Shown: piece after piece, positions 27,094 to 35,630 of the stretch
Position numbering within the stretch: position 1 is the stretch's first letter
How the letters are laid out: each line of letters opens with the position of its first letter
Origin: Desulfocapsa sp050291935
Lineage (GTDB): Bacteria; Desulfobacterota; Desulfobulbia; Desulfobulbales; Desulfocapsaceae
Reading direction: 5' to 3'
Assembly (NCBI GenBank): GCA_050291935.1
Contig: JBNKKR010000017.1
Location: 1-64,000 of the forward strand
DNA length: 64,000 nt
The notes under the pieces: generated by a model
The model's input: only the letters and a program-made list of their open reading frames with translations
Database searches by the model: none
Told to the model about the DNA's origin: nothing
Position numbers and translations under genes: made by a program

Positions 27094-29115
27094 TCAAACT
27101 TTAAAACGCTGCACTAATTCAATAAGCCTGGTGGCAAGGCTTGCCACCTCTTCGGATTGATTGTTCACCTCATTACTGGCTTGATTAATCTCTTCAACCG
27201 ACCGATGCACCTTAGAGATATCTGAACTTATGGTTGCCGAAAAGGTAGAACTCTGGTTCACACTTCCATTTACTTCTTCAATCCCCTGGCTTGCCTGGGC
27301 AATATTGCCGGCTATTTCCTTGCTGGAAATAGACTGTTCTTCGATTACGGAAGCCATAACGTTAATGATCTCATTTACCTGATGAAAAATATCGCTGATC
27401 CCTTCGATTTCACCAACAGTGTCTTCAGTTGAATCAACAATACCACTAATACGTTCTTTGATTTCCTGAGTGGCATTAGCCGTTTGCTTGGCAAGATTTT
27501 TTATCTCTTCGGCAACCACGGAAAATCCTTTCCCAGCTTCTCCGGCGCGGGCCGCTTCAATGGTGGCATTAAGGGCAAGAAGGTTGGTCTGTTCAGAAAT
27601 CTCTGTAATTACCTCCGTCACCTTACTGATCTTGGCGGCAGCATCACCCAAGGTATTTATCTTTTTTGAAGCCCTTTCGGTTTGTGCCATGGCGCTAACA
27701 CTTACCTCTTTAGCCTTTTCAGCGTTGCGGGAAATATCCTGAACTGTCGCCGTCATCTCTTCAGTGGCAGCGGCAACCATATTGGCATTTTCAGAGCTTT
27801 GCTCAGTTACTCCTGAGATATTTACCATATTGCTACTCAGCTCCTGAGCAGCATCGGCAACAGTCTGCGATCGTTCAGAGACCGAACTAGCCCCTGCCAG
27901 TAATTGATTCGCGGTGGCAGCCATACCAGTTGAGGTGTTATGCAATGTGGAAGAGTTAGCACTCACCTCTTGAATAAGAAGCTGCAAACGTTCAATAAAA
28001 ACATTGAACCAGAAGGCTAGTTCGCCCAGCTCATCCTTGCCCTTTGCCTCTAAACGTCTTGTGAGATTCCCTTCTCCTTCCGCAATGTCTTTTAGCATTC
28101 CGACAGTACGGTTTAGAGAAGATCGAATAGACAAGGCGATGGGGGTACTAAGCAGGATCAGCACCAGAGCTACAAAACAGGCGCCTAAAAGGGCTATCCT
28201 GCTGGCAGATTGACGTTGGGCAGAAGCCTGAACATAAATACTGCGAGCTAATTTCTCTGAGATATCCTGCAATTGATGACATATCTCTTGAGAAACATGC
28301 TGAATTTCCTGACGGGTACGCCAATGATCAAAAAGCTGTTCCTCAAGGGGGGGCAATTGTTTTAAGTTTGCGACGACCTCTTTCCAAGGATCACCATAAG
28401 CGGATTCATTAACCGCCTCCACTTGCGCGTTAACAATAATACGTTGGCTCTCTATATCGTTATCAATTTTCTCACGCTTAGCCGCATACTCTTCACCATT
28501 GTTGGTAAGCAGTAGGCTCTGTTCATTGCCAAGGCTTGTTTGTAACAGGTTAACAAGCTGGCTTGCCTGATCCCGCAATGCGGATTTTTCGGCAGGAAGG
28601 TCTTCCACGGAAAGGGAAAGGGTTACCTCCTCTTCATTTAAGGCATCAATAATTCCCTTCAACCTTTTTTGCGCACCAGCAATACGATCGCTGATATCCG
28701 ATGCATTCTGGATCACACCGGTAACGGCTGGAATAAGTTTCTCCAGAGCCTGTTGGTGTTTTTGCGAAAGCTGTTGCATCTGAACTAACTGCTCACCAGC
28801 ATCATTGCTCAGTGTTGAAAGCATTAGCTCATCTACTGATGTATCAAAACCCTTCAAACTTTCCCAAATACCCGGTACAAGTTGCTGTTTCCCCTGACTT
28901 ACAAATTTTTCTTCAAGGAGCAGAGCGCTTAACACCTGACTTGCCATTTCGTTACCAAGCTGGCTTTGTTTAGCAGCTTTTTCCACCCGGCCATTAACCA
29001 CGAAATTTATTGTGGCCAACAGTGCTATGCCGACTATAGCAATAACTGCAATCCCCTGGATTTTCACAAACAATCCAGAAAAAAAACTACGCTGTGTCCC
29101 TCTTGCTTCCATCAT
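27094..29115 (-). CDS. Methyl-accepting chemotaxis protein with helical periplasmic sensor domain
   Basis: A 673-residue chemoreceptor. A first membrane helix at about residues 20-40 and a second near 305-330 enclose a roughly 265-residue periplasmic region that looks entirely helical, of the HBM or four-helix-bundle type. A HAMP linker follows (LKDIAEGEGNLTRRLEAKGKDELGEL), then the coiled-coil signalling domain with the conserved tip region EQTNLLALNATIEAARAGEAG near 515. It ends in VQRFKV with no CheR-binding pentapeptide. Ligand unknown. A separate Cache-domain protein gene lies just upstream on the same strand. Confidence 0.93.
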   Translation of the reverse strand: MMEARGTQRSFFSGLFVKIQGIAVIAIVGIALLATINFVVNGRVEKAAKQSQLGNEMASQVLSALLLEEKFVSQGKQQLVPGIWESLKGFDTSVDELMLSTLSNDAGEQLVQMQQLSQKHQQALEKLIPAVTGVIQNASDISDRIAGAQKRLKGIIDALNEEEVTLSLSVEDLPAEKSALRDQASQLVNLLQTSLGNEQSLLLTNNGEEYAAKREKIDNDIESQRIIVNAQVEAVNESAYGDPWKEVVANLKQLPPLEEQLFDHWRTRQEIQHVSQEICHQLQDISEKLARSIYVQASAQRQSASRIALLGACFVALVLILLSTPIALSIRSSLNRTVGMLKDIAEGEGNLTRRLEAKGKDELGELAFWFNVFIERLQLLIQEVSANSSTLHNTSTGMAATANQLLAGASSVSERSQTVADAAQELSSNMVNISGVTEQSSENANMVAAATEEMTATVQDISRNAEKAKEVSVSAMAQTERASKKINTLGDAAAKISKVTEVITEISEQTNLLALNATIEAARAGEAGKGFSVVAEEIKNLAKQTANATQEIKERISGIVDSTEDTVGEIEGISDIFHQVNEIINVMASVIEEQSISSKEIAGNIAQASQGIEEVNGSVNQSSTFSATISSDISKVHRSVEEINQASNEVNNQSEEVASLATRLIELVQRFKV

Positions 29116-29187
29116 TTCCGATAAACCTGTATAGTTGAGAAAAATCGCAACCTGCCCATGACAGAAAAACTGTAGGAAGAACCTACT

Positions 29188-29225
29188 TGTACCTTATGGA
29201 TTATTCCTTTTTTCCATAAGGTACA
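29188..29225. repeat. Perfect 13-bp inverted repeat between Cache and chemoreceptor genes
   Basis: TGTACCTTATGGA at 29188-29200 and TCCATAAGGTACA at 29213-29225 are exact reverse complements around a 12-base loop. It lies 56 bp after the Cache gene stop and 72 bp before the chemoreceptor start. There is no following T tract, so it may be an RNA-processing or attenuating hairpin or a regulator site rather than a simple terminator. Confidence 0.75.
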
Positions 29226-29281
29226 TAGATTTTATTGCGACCATCGAACCGAGAACCAGCTCGATATATGCGTTGCCCCCA

Positions 29282-29761
29282 CTAGGCTTTATCACCATAA
29301 ATACCTGCAAAAACAACTAAATCACCTGCCCGCTGGTAGTAGCATTCCTTTTTAAAAACCCCATCAACATTGGGTTTGCGCCAATGATAATCAAACCATC
29401 CCTTGCTCCCTTCGTCCGCTTTTATTTTCTCGAATAATGCAGGGTACCAAGGTTGTTTGGTGACAGGATCTTTGAGACCCATTAGATTTTTACCGATAAA
29501 TTTTGGTTGGGGACCGTGGGCAACAATGGTCCCGGAAAGATCCATTATATAGACATAAGTATCCTTCCACACAAAAGGTCCATTAACATCATTGACCTGA
29601 TCAATTGCTGCTTGTGGGGACTGTTGCTGAGCAATGGCAATTACTTCCGCTACTTTTGCAACGCACTCTTCCTTCGTTGCATTGTCGGAAGCGGATGCAA
29701 CAGCTCCCCCTAAAACCATAAAAACAAACAATAGACCAGCAATCCGAAATACGTTCTTCAT
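29282..29761 (-). CDS. Stand-alone periplasmic Cache-domain protein
   Basis: A small secreted sensor-like protein of 159 residues. A signal peptide (residues 1-24, cut after GAVASA) is followed by a single Cache domain with DTYVYIMDLSGTIVAHGPQP, IGKNLMGLKDP and GWFDYHWRKP, the usual order of PAS-like extracellular Cache folds. No membrane helix or output domain follows, so it must act with a partner. The downstream chemoreceptor on the same strand, which has a helical rather than Cache sensor, is an obvious candidate. The ATG follows AAAGGAAGAAG. Similar single-domain Cache proteins are common in Desulfobacterota; their role is unknown. Confidence 0.85.
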   Translation of the reverse strand: MKNVFRIAGLLFVFMVLGGAVASASDNATKEECVAKVAEVIAIAQQQSPQAAIDQVNDVNGPFVWKDTYVYIMDLSGTIVAHGPQPKFIGKNLMGLKDPVTKQPWYPALFEKIKADEGSKGWFDYHWRKPNVDGVFKKECYYQRAGDLVVFAGIYGDKA

Positions 29762-29977
29762 AATCTTCTTCCTTTACTTTAATATTTAACAATATGTCTG
29801 ATCATACTCTCAGTACCGTGAAATCTCACCGAACTGTGTAATCAAACTCTTTCCTATACGACCTATTAAAGGAAGTATCTCAAAGCAAATTTTGCAAGTC
29901 AAGGTCATTGCAAAAAATAATTATGGAAAGATTTGTTTTGAAGAAATGATATGGCCCCGTATTGTGGCAAAGCAGTA

Positions 29978-32137
29978 TCAAGGTTTTCCTTTTCTTCTTC
30001 TGGCAAGGGCTTCTGCGGTATGGAGAACTTCAATGGACATCCCTTTCTTCTTTGCTCCACCCCGGAGCTGCATGATGCAACCGGGACAATCGGTGAGAAG
30101 GAGTTCCGCTTCCGTTGCCTTAATGGCTTCCAGTTTCTTTTCTAACAGTTGTTCAGAAAGTTCCGGAAATTTAGCCGAATAGGTTCCTCCAAATCCACAG
30201 CATAGTTCTGCCTCATCAGCTTCCCTGTAGTCCATGCCAGCAGCACGGACTACATTTTTTGGCGCGTTGTGTACACCAAGTCCACGACAGAGATGACACG
30301 GGGCATGTAAGGTGGTCTTTTTACCATCGCCAACAAAATCATTTTCACTGAGTTGCAACACCTCATCAACAAAGGATGAATAGTCGATTATTTTTTTGCT
30401 AAAAGCAGCCACTTCTTCTTGTGAGATTTCGCCATTTTCCAGCAACACAGGATAGTTGTTCTTTAGATGAGAAGCACATGAGGCGCAAAGGCTTACAATA
30501 TAATCCACCTCTTCTGTTGCAAATGCCCTTATATTTTGTAAGGCTACTTCTCGGGCAACCCGCATCTCCCCCATCATCTGCAACGGTAAGCCACAACAGG
30601 ATTGCTGCATTGGAAAAGACATGGCCACACCGTGACCTGCAAACAACTCAACGGCGGCAATCATTTGTTCAGGATAGACAAAATCCTGTACACAACCAGC
30701 AAAGAGCCCCACCTTGTAGCGAGAGCTTTTACTGCTTGGGCAAAGAGTCTGCCATCTGTCACGAAATGGGATTTCCGCTATGGCCGGCAGAACCTTAAAA
30801 TCATGCTTTTTAAAAAACATCATGGGCAGATGACGCAGATATCCATCGCTGTCAGACACCGGTTTTTGTGCCCATTTTGCCATCCGCAGCAGTCTATGAA
30901 AAAGCTTTCTATTCTTTAGCACTTTTCCAAGCAACACACTGGGTAATGGGTGTCCCTTGGCATCTTGAATTCGAGTATGAACCTCTTTGATCAGTCTTGG
31001 AAGGTCAATACCACCAGCACAAATATCTTTACATGCCTCGCAATTGATACAGTTTTGCACCAACTGCGCGGCCTTTTCCGGCCCATGGAAAAAGTAGGTC
31101 AACACCAGCCCTATGGCGCCAATATAGATATGCCCCATTTTATGCCCTCCAACCAGACGATACACTGGACAGACATTGGCACAGGCGCCACAGCGGACAC
31201 ACCGAAAGAGTTGGGAAAATAAGGGATCATCAGCCATCTCCCTACGACCATTATCAAGGACGACAAAATGGATCTGCTTTTGCTGGTCAGTTGCGGCGGC
31301 GCACTCGTTGGAACCGGTAATCCAGGTAATATAGGACGTTATCGCCTGGGCTGTTGCATTTTTGGTGAGCACCTTAATAAGGCTTAATGCATCTTCAATG
31401 GAGGGTACCAGTTTGTCAAGTCCTAAAAGTGCCACATGTACACGTGGTAATGTGGTGACAAGACGAGCATTCCCCTCATTGGTAACCAAACCGATTGTTC
31501 CGGTATCGGCAACGGCCACATTAGCCCCACTGATCCCCATATCAGCTTCAATAAATTTTGCCCGAAGTTCCCTGCGGGCCACCTTTACCAGTTTTTCAAT
31601 ATCTTCTTCCTGCTTCTCTCCGGTAACATCGCTAAACAGATCACCCACCTGGTATCTTGAAAGATGGATGGCAGGCATTACCATATGGGAAGGCCCCTCC
31701 TTTCTCAGTTGAATAATCCATTCCCCAAGATCTGTTTCGGTGACCTCCATCCCCTCTGCTTCCAAGGCGTGATTTAAGAGGGTTTCTTCAGCAGTCATCG
31801 ATTTTGATTTTATTATTTTTTGACTATTGCTCTTCTTTGCTATTGTACAGATAATCTCATTGGCCTCGGCAGCATCTTTTGCGTAATGGACTGTTGCTCC
31901 AGCGGCGGTGCCATTTTTCTTAAACTCATCATATAAAAAGTCAAGATGTGCGGCAACTCCGTCTTTGATGGATGCCACATCGTTAACGAGTTGTTCCACA
32001 TCGTATTTTGAAAATGCCTTTTTCCGTCCACCTCGGTATGCTACGGCAAATGTATCAAGTGCTTTTCGTAAAAATTCGTTATCCAGTGATTCCTGGCACT
32101 CTTTACGATAGTCTTTCAGGGTTTGCGCTTTTTGCAT
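29978..32137 (-). CDS. Fused lactate-utilisation iron-sulfur protein (LutB/LldF plus LutA/LldE-like CCG domains)
   Basis: A 719-residue cytoplasmic iron-sulfur protein of the L-lactate dehydrogenase type found in Desulfovibrio, where LldF and LldE are fused. Residues about 70-300 are a LUD (DUF162) domain with EADMGISGANVAVADTGTIG. Two [4Fe-4S] motifs follow, CVRCGACANVCPVYR and CINCEACKDICAGG. The C-terminal third has two cysteine-rich CCG repeats (QQSCCGLPLQMMGE and ELCCGFGGTYS) as in LutA and heterodisulfide reductase. It starts 3 bp after lutC behind GGAGGAGTAAGAG, so the two are coupled. It is the last gene of the TRAP/lactate operon. Confidence 0.88.
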   Translation of the reverse strand: MQKAQTLKDYRKECQESLDNEFLRKALDTFAVAYRGGRKKAFSKYDVEQLVNDVASIKDGVAAHLDFLYDEFKKNGTAAGATVHYAKDAAEANEIICTIAKKSNSQKIIKSKSMTAEETLLNHALEAEGMEVTETDLGEWIIQLRKEGPSHMVMPAIHLSRYQVGDLFSDVTGEKQEEDIEKLVKVARRELRAKFIEADMGISGANVAVADTGTIGLVTNEGNARLVTTLPRVHVALLGLDKLVPSIEDALSLIKVLTKNATAQAITSYITWITGSNECAAATDQQKQIHFVVLDNGRREMADDPLFSQLFRCVRCGACANVCPVYRLVGGHKMGHIYIGAIGLVLTYFFHGPEKAAQLVQNCINCEACKDICAGGIDLPRLIKEVHTRIQDAKGHPLPSVLLGKVLKNRKLFHRLLRMAKWAQKPVSDSDGYLRHLPMMFFKKHDFKVLPAIAEIPFRDRWQTLCPSSKSSRYKVGLFAGCVQDFVYPEQMIAAVELFAGHGVAMSFPMQQSCCGLPLQMMGEMRVAREVALQNIRAFATEEVDYIVSLCASCASHLKNNYPVLLENGEISQEEVAAFSKKIIDYSSFVDEVLQLSENDFVGDGKKTTLHAPCHLCRGLGVHNAPKNVVRAAGMDYREADEAELCCGFGGTYSAKFPELSEQLLEKKLEAIKATEAELLLTDCPGCIMQLRGGAKKKGMSIEVLHTAEALARRRKGKP

Positions 32138-32140
32138 CTC

Positions 32141-32704
32141 TTACTCCTCCAACAACAAAATATGCATCTCCAATGGGCCGTGTACCCCAATGGCCAAAAC
32201 TCGCTCGATATCAGCCGTTCGGCTGGGGCCTGTAATAAAAGCCGTGTAATTGGGAGTTTTTTGCATCATCTGCTTTAACTGTTTTTTGAGAATAAAACCA
32301 TCTGCCACAATCCTGCTTTTTTTCAGCACACACACATGGGTTTCCGCTATCATTGTGGCCAAACGAAGATCTTCGCCAGGACAATCTATCACCACGGTAC
32401 CCGTTTCACTAATGCCCCAGTCACCATAAGTAAAACCAACGTCCACGCCTAACAAATGGAAACGCAAACCTTCCCGGACAAAGTGAATACCATATTTTTC
32501 ACACTCCTGTTGCAGCAAAAGAGTGTCCGCATCCGACAGTTGCGGCGCAGCTACTATTTTTTCTTCCTCACCAGAGGGTATGCTGCGCGCTCCGCCCTGT
32601 TTCACACACTGTTCAACTCCATACTGGATGGCAGCCTCCATATCTTTTACCTCTGCTACGCAACAGCTTACGGCTTCTGCCTGGGTAATAAACGTTTGCA
32701 ACAT
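32141..32704 (-). CDS. lutC: LutC/LldG-family lactate utilisation protein
   Basis: A 187-residue LUD-domain protein, the third component of the LutABC (LldEFG) L-lactate oxidation system. Motifs include LLGVDVGFTYGDWGISETGTVV near residue 85 and the ending FITGPSRTADIERVLAIGVHGP near 155, which is the family signature. Its exact role in the complex is not established. It is preceded by a palindromic insertion element that separates it from the glcF-type gene, which may disturb read-through from the upstream part of the operon. Confidence 0.88.
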   Translation of the reverse strand: MLQTFITQAEAVSCCVAEVKDMEAAIQYGVEQCVKQGGARSIPSGEEEKIVAAPQLSDADTLLLQQECEKYGIHFVREGLRFHLLGVDVGFTYGDWGISETGTVVIDCPGEDLRLATMIAETHVCVLKKSRIVADGFILKKQLKQMMQKTPNYTAFITGPSRTADIERVLAIGVHGPLEMHILLLEE

Positions 32705-32735
32705 GGGATCATCCCCCTCTTTACCTCTATTTTGT

Positions 32736-32903
32736 TATGGACTGACACTATCTAGTGTCTATCCAGAAATAGGTCATTTTTCACGAGATCAAGGAGCATA
32801 GAAAAATAAAAAGCGCAGCATATTAGACATATGTGAGCATTTTTATTTTTCGTAGCGACGCAGAGATCGGGAAAAAGGGCCATTTATGGGCTGACACTAT
32901 CTA
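32736..32903. repeat. Palindromic insertion-like element bounded by 19-bp direct repeats
   Basis: The 19-mers TATGGACTGACACTATCTA (32736-32754) and TATGGGCTGACACTATCTA (32885-32903) differ at one base and lie 149 bp apart. Between them is a long imperfect hairpin of about 120 bp. Its best-paired part is GAAAAATAAAAA at 32801-32812 with TTTTTATTTTTC at 32840-32851, around CATAT...ATATG. The outer arms pair GGTCATTTTTC (32772-32782) with GAAAAAGGGCC (32871-32881), and GATC occurs in both. The right repeat forms the last codons and stop of the upstream glcF-like gene. This looks like a non-autonomous MITE or dispersed palindromic repeat. Confidence 0.6.
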
Positions 32904-34179
32904 AGCTTTCAGCATAAAGCTCCACCACATGTTTCACCCGTATCCCTTTATTTTTATGGGATAATAGATCAATAAGCTGCATCATACAGGCCGGGCAACT
33001 GGTGGCCACAGTCCTTGCCCCTGTGGCAATAATATTTTCGGCCTTTTGCTCGCCAATATTTCTTGATAGTAATGGATGATAGAGAGTAAATGTCCCCCCG
33101 CATCCGCAGCAACTTCCAGCATCATGCATTTCAAGCAGCCTTTCACCTGCCGCTTGAATTATTTTTCTTGGCTGAGACGATATCCCAAGCGCATTTTTCA
33201 AATGACAGGGATCATGATAGGTAACGCCTTCTGAGCTTCGGATTGCCTTCTCCCCAACACCGCATTTATCCACCAAGAATTCCGTAATATCCATGGTTTT
33301 GGCTGCAAAATCCTCCAAAGAGTCTCTGATCTCGCTTGAACCAGTATATTTTTTAGGCCACAGTTCTTTGATGGTTGCACTACAGGATGCACAAGGGGTG
33401 ATAAGATAATCAAATGCTGCGTTTTGAAAACATCTTATATTTTGTTCCACCAGCAGGTTAAAAGTTTTTTGATCGCCACTTGCAAGAGCAGGAATGCCAC
33501 AACAGGACTGATTTGCTGGCATAAACACACCAACACCATGAAATTCCATAATTTTGAGTATGGAAGTGCCAATGGAGACAAACATCTTATCCACTGCACA
33601 ACCAGGGAAAAAGGCAACCCGTCTTTCATGGGTGTTATGTGCTACGTAAAGATGTGGTGCTATCTTGCTCAATGGTCGTAATGCAAGTCTATGAAAATGA
33701 CGATCTTTCACCCCAGGTATTACCATTCTTACACAGTTGGATTGTAAAACTGTATCCACTTCACGGATCATTAGCTTTTGCATTTTTGCAGTACAGGTAA
33801 CAAGCACACCAAAGAGTCGTGGATTTAGGAGTACAACCCGTAAAACCAGTTTTTTCAGGGGTGAGAAGCCAAAATAGTCCGCCATAATTGTCCTGGCCTG
33901 CACAAAGATATCCAGGATGTTGACCCCACTGGGGCAGTTTGCCTCACAACTCCCACACATCAAACAACGATTCAGCGCATCCCTTACTCCCTCTGGATCC
34001 CGTACTATTTCCTTGGACAGCGCTCCAAGAAGAGCAATTTTCCCTCGCGTTACGTCTGCCTCCTTTGCTGTTTGTTTAAATACCGGACAAACGGCCTGGC
34101 ACATACCGCAACGCATGCAAGTGATCAACTCATCGTCAAGCTGCTTTAACTGTCTTAAATAGCTACTTAAATCTGCCAT
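32884..34179 (-). CDS. Iron-sulfur subunit of D-lactate dehydrogenase/glycolate oxidase (GlcF family)
   Basis: A 431-residue electron-transfer subunit that pairs with the flavoprotein encoded just upstream. Two ferredoxin motifs near the N-terminus (CMRCGMCQAVCPVFK and CLMCGSCEANCPSG) are followed by two CCG domains (NQSCCGIPALASGD and GSCCGCGGTFTLY). The same pairing is the D-lactate dehydrogenase of Desulfovibrio (DVU3027-3028 type); glycolate oxidase GlcDF is the other possibility. It starts 23 bp after the flavoprotein stop. Its last six codons and stop lie inside the direct repeat of the palindromic element, so the C-terminal end may have been rewritten by that insertion. Confidence 0.87.
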   Translation of the reverse strand: MADLSSYLRQLKQLDDELITCMRCGMCQAVCPVFKQTAKEADVTRGKIALLGALSKEIVRDPEGVRDALNRCLMCGSCEANCPSGVNILDIFVQARTIMADYFGFSPLKKLVLRVVLLNPRLFGVLVTCTAKMQKLMIREVDTVLQSNCVRMVIPGVKDRHFHRLALRPLSKIAPHLYVAHNTHERRVAFFPGCAVDKMFVSIGTSILKIMEFHGVGVFMPANQSCCGIPALASGDQKTFNLLVEQNIRCFQNAAFDYLITPCASCSATIKELWPKKYTGSSEIRDSLEDFAAKTMDITEFLVDKCGVGEKAIRSSEGVTYHDPCHLKNALGISSQPRKIIQAAGERLLEMHDAGSCCGCGGTFTLYHPLLSRNIGEQKAENIIATGARTVATSCPACMMQLIDLLSHKNKGIRVKHVVELYAESLDSVSP

Positions 34180-34202
34180 TGAATATGCCTACACAAGCGA
34201 AT

Positions 34203-35588
34203 CTAAAAAATTTTCCCAGGGTTGAAGATGTTTTTGGGATCCATTGCCACTTTGAGTTTTCGGCTAAAATGAATATTCCCAACACCACACTCGTTTTTCA
34301 AAAACTTTGCTTTGGCAAGTCCTATTCCATGTTCACCGGAAAGGGTGCCTCCCAAAGCAATGGCAATATCAAAAATTTCTGCGATGGCCTCTTCCACCCT
34401 TCCCCACTCCTTGGCATCACGACGGTCAGTAAGGATGGTAGGATGGAGATTTCCATCCCCCGCGTGGCCAAAGGTGCCAATGGTGAGGCTGTATTTCTGA
34501 CTTATCTTCTCAAGACTATCTATCATATCAGGGATTTTTGACCTGGGAACGGTTGCATCCTCAAGGACGCAGGTTGGCCTGAGACTGGCAAGGGCCGGCA
34601 GCGCATCACGTCGTGCCTGCCAAATTCTATTTTTTTCTTCAACGTCACCTGCAACTTTAATCTCTCTTGCCCTATTTTTTTTACAGATTTGAACTATTTG
34701 TTCAGATTCATCCGCCACCTGGGCAGGATGTCCATCGACTTCAATTAACAACAGAGCCGCCGCATCAAGGGGTAAGCCCGCATGACGAAAGTTATCCACA
34801 CTTCGTATGGTAAAGTTATCCATCATTTCAAGGGTGGCGGGTACTATTTTGGCAGCAATGATGGCGGCCACCGTTTCAGATGCCGCCTGGATGGAGTCAA
34901 AGATAGCAAGCATAGAACGTGCACTTGCCGGAGGTGGGATCAATTTAAGTGTAATCTCACTAAACACTCCCAATGTCCCTTCCGAGCCCACCAGTAAACC
35001 GGCAAGATGTAATCCGGTTGCACATTTGACAGTTCTTGAACCACTTTTCACAAGGATTCCTTCGCTATCAAAAAATTCAATCCCCATCACATAATCTTTG
35101 GTCACGCCATATTTTAAACCTCGCAAACCACCTGCATTTTCGGCAACGTTTCCACCAAGGGTTGAAACCGCCTGACTTCCCGGATCCGGTGGATAAAAGA
35201 GCCCGCGGGAAGCCACTTCCCTGGCAAATACTGCGGTAACGACGCCCGGTTCCACAACAGCATACAGATCCGCCTCATTGATTTCGATAATTCTGTTTAA
35301 CTTGGTGGTCAAAATAACAACGCCGCCATCCTGTGGAACCGTTCCACCGGATAAATTTGTGCCTGCACCTCGCACTGTAATGGGTAAATTATTTTCATAA
35401 CAGAGCGCAACCACCTGCCCCAGCGCCTCGCTGGACTCCGGCCGAACCACAATACCAGGAGTGGTAGAATCCAACACGGCCGCATCATAGGAATAGGCAT
35501 ACCGATCCACTTCACTGGTCATTACGTTTTCTTCGCCAACATACTTTGCCATTAGTTTAGCAAAACTATTTCTCTGTTTTTGATTCAC
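34203..35588 (-). CDS. FAD-linked D-lactate dehydrogenase/glycolate oxidase subunit (GlcD family)
   Basis: A 461-residue flavoprotein that oxidises a 2-hydroxyacid, most likely D-lactate to pyruvate. The N-terminal FAD-binding PCMH domain contains PITVRGAGTNLSGGTVPQDGG near residue 75 and PDPGSQAVSTLGGNVAENAGG near 137. The C-terminal substrate domain has GTFGHAGDGNLHPTIL and ends in GTLSGEHGIGLAKAKFL, both family signatures. The start codon is GTG behind GGGGAAAC. It follows the TRAP large permease by 42 bp, so uptake and oxidation of the same acid are probably linked. Glycolate as the substrate cannot be ruled out. Confidence 0.9.
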   Translation of the reverse strand: MNQKQRNSFAKLMAKYVGEENVMTSEVDRYAYSYDAAVLDSTTPGIVVRPESSEALGQVVALCYENNLPITVRGAGTNLSGGTVPQDGGVVILTTKLNRIIEINEADLYAVVEPGVVTAVFAREVASRGLFYPPDPGSQAVSTLGGNVAENAGGLRGLKYGVTKDYVMGIEFFDSEGILVKSGSRTVKCATGLHLAGLLVGSEGTLGVFSEITLKLIPPPASARSMLAIFDSIQAASETVAAIIAAKIVPATLEMMDNFTIRSVDNFRHAGLPLDAAALLLIEVDGHPAQVADESEQIVQICKKNRAREIKVAGDVEEKNRIWQARRDALPALASLRPTCVLEDATVPRSKIPDMIDSLEKISQKYSLTIGTFGHAGDGNLHPTILTDRRDAKEWGRVEEAIAEIFDIAIALGGTLSGEHGIGLAKAKFLKNECGVGNIHFSRKLKVAMDPKNIFNPGKIF

Positions 35589-35630
35589 GAAGTTTCCCCG
35601 ATTATATTGTGCTTTTCACATTCATCCCGA

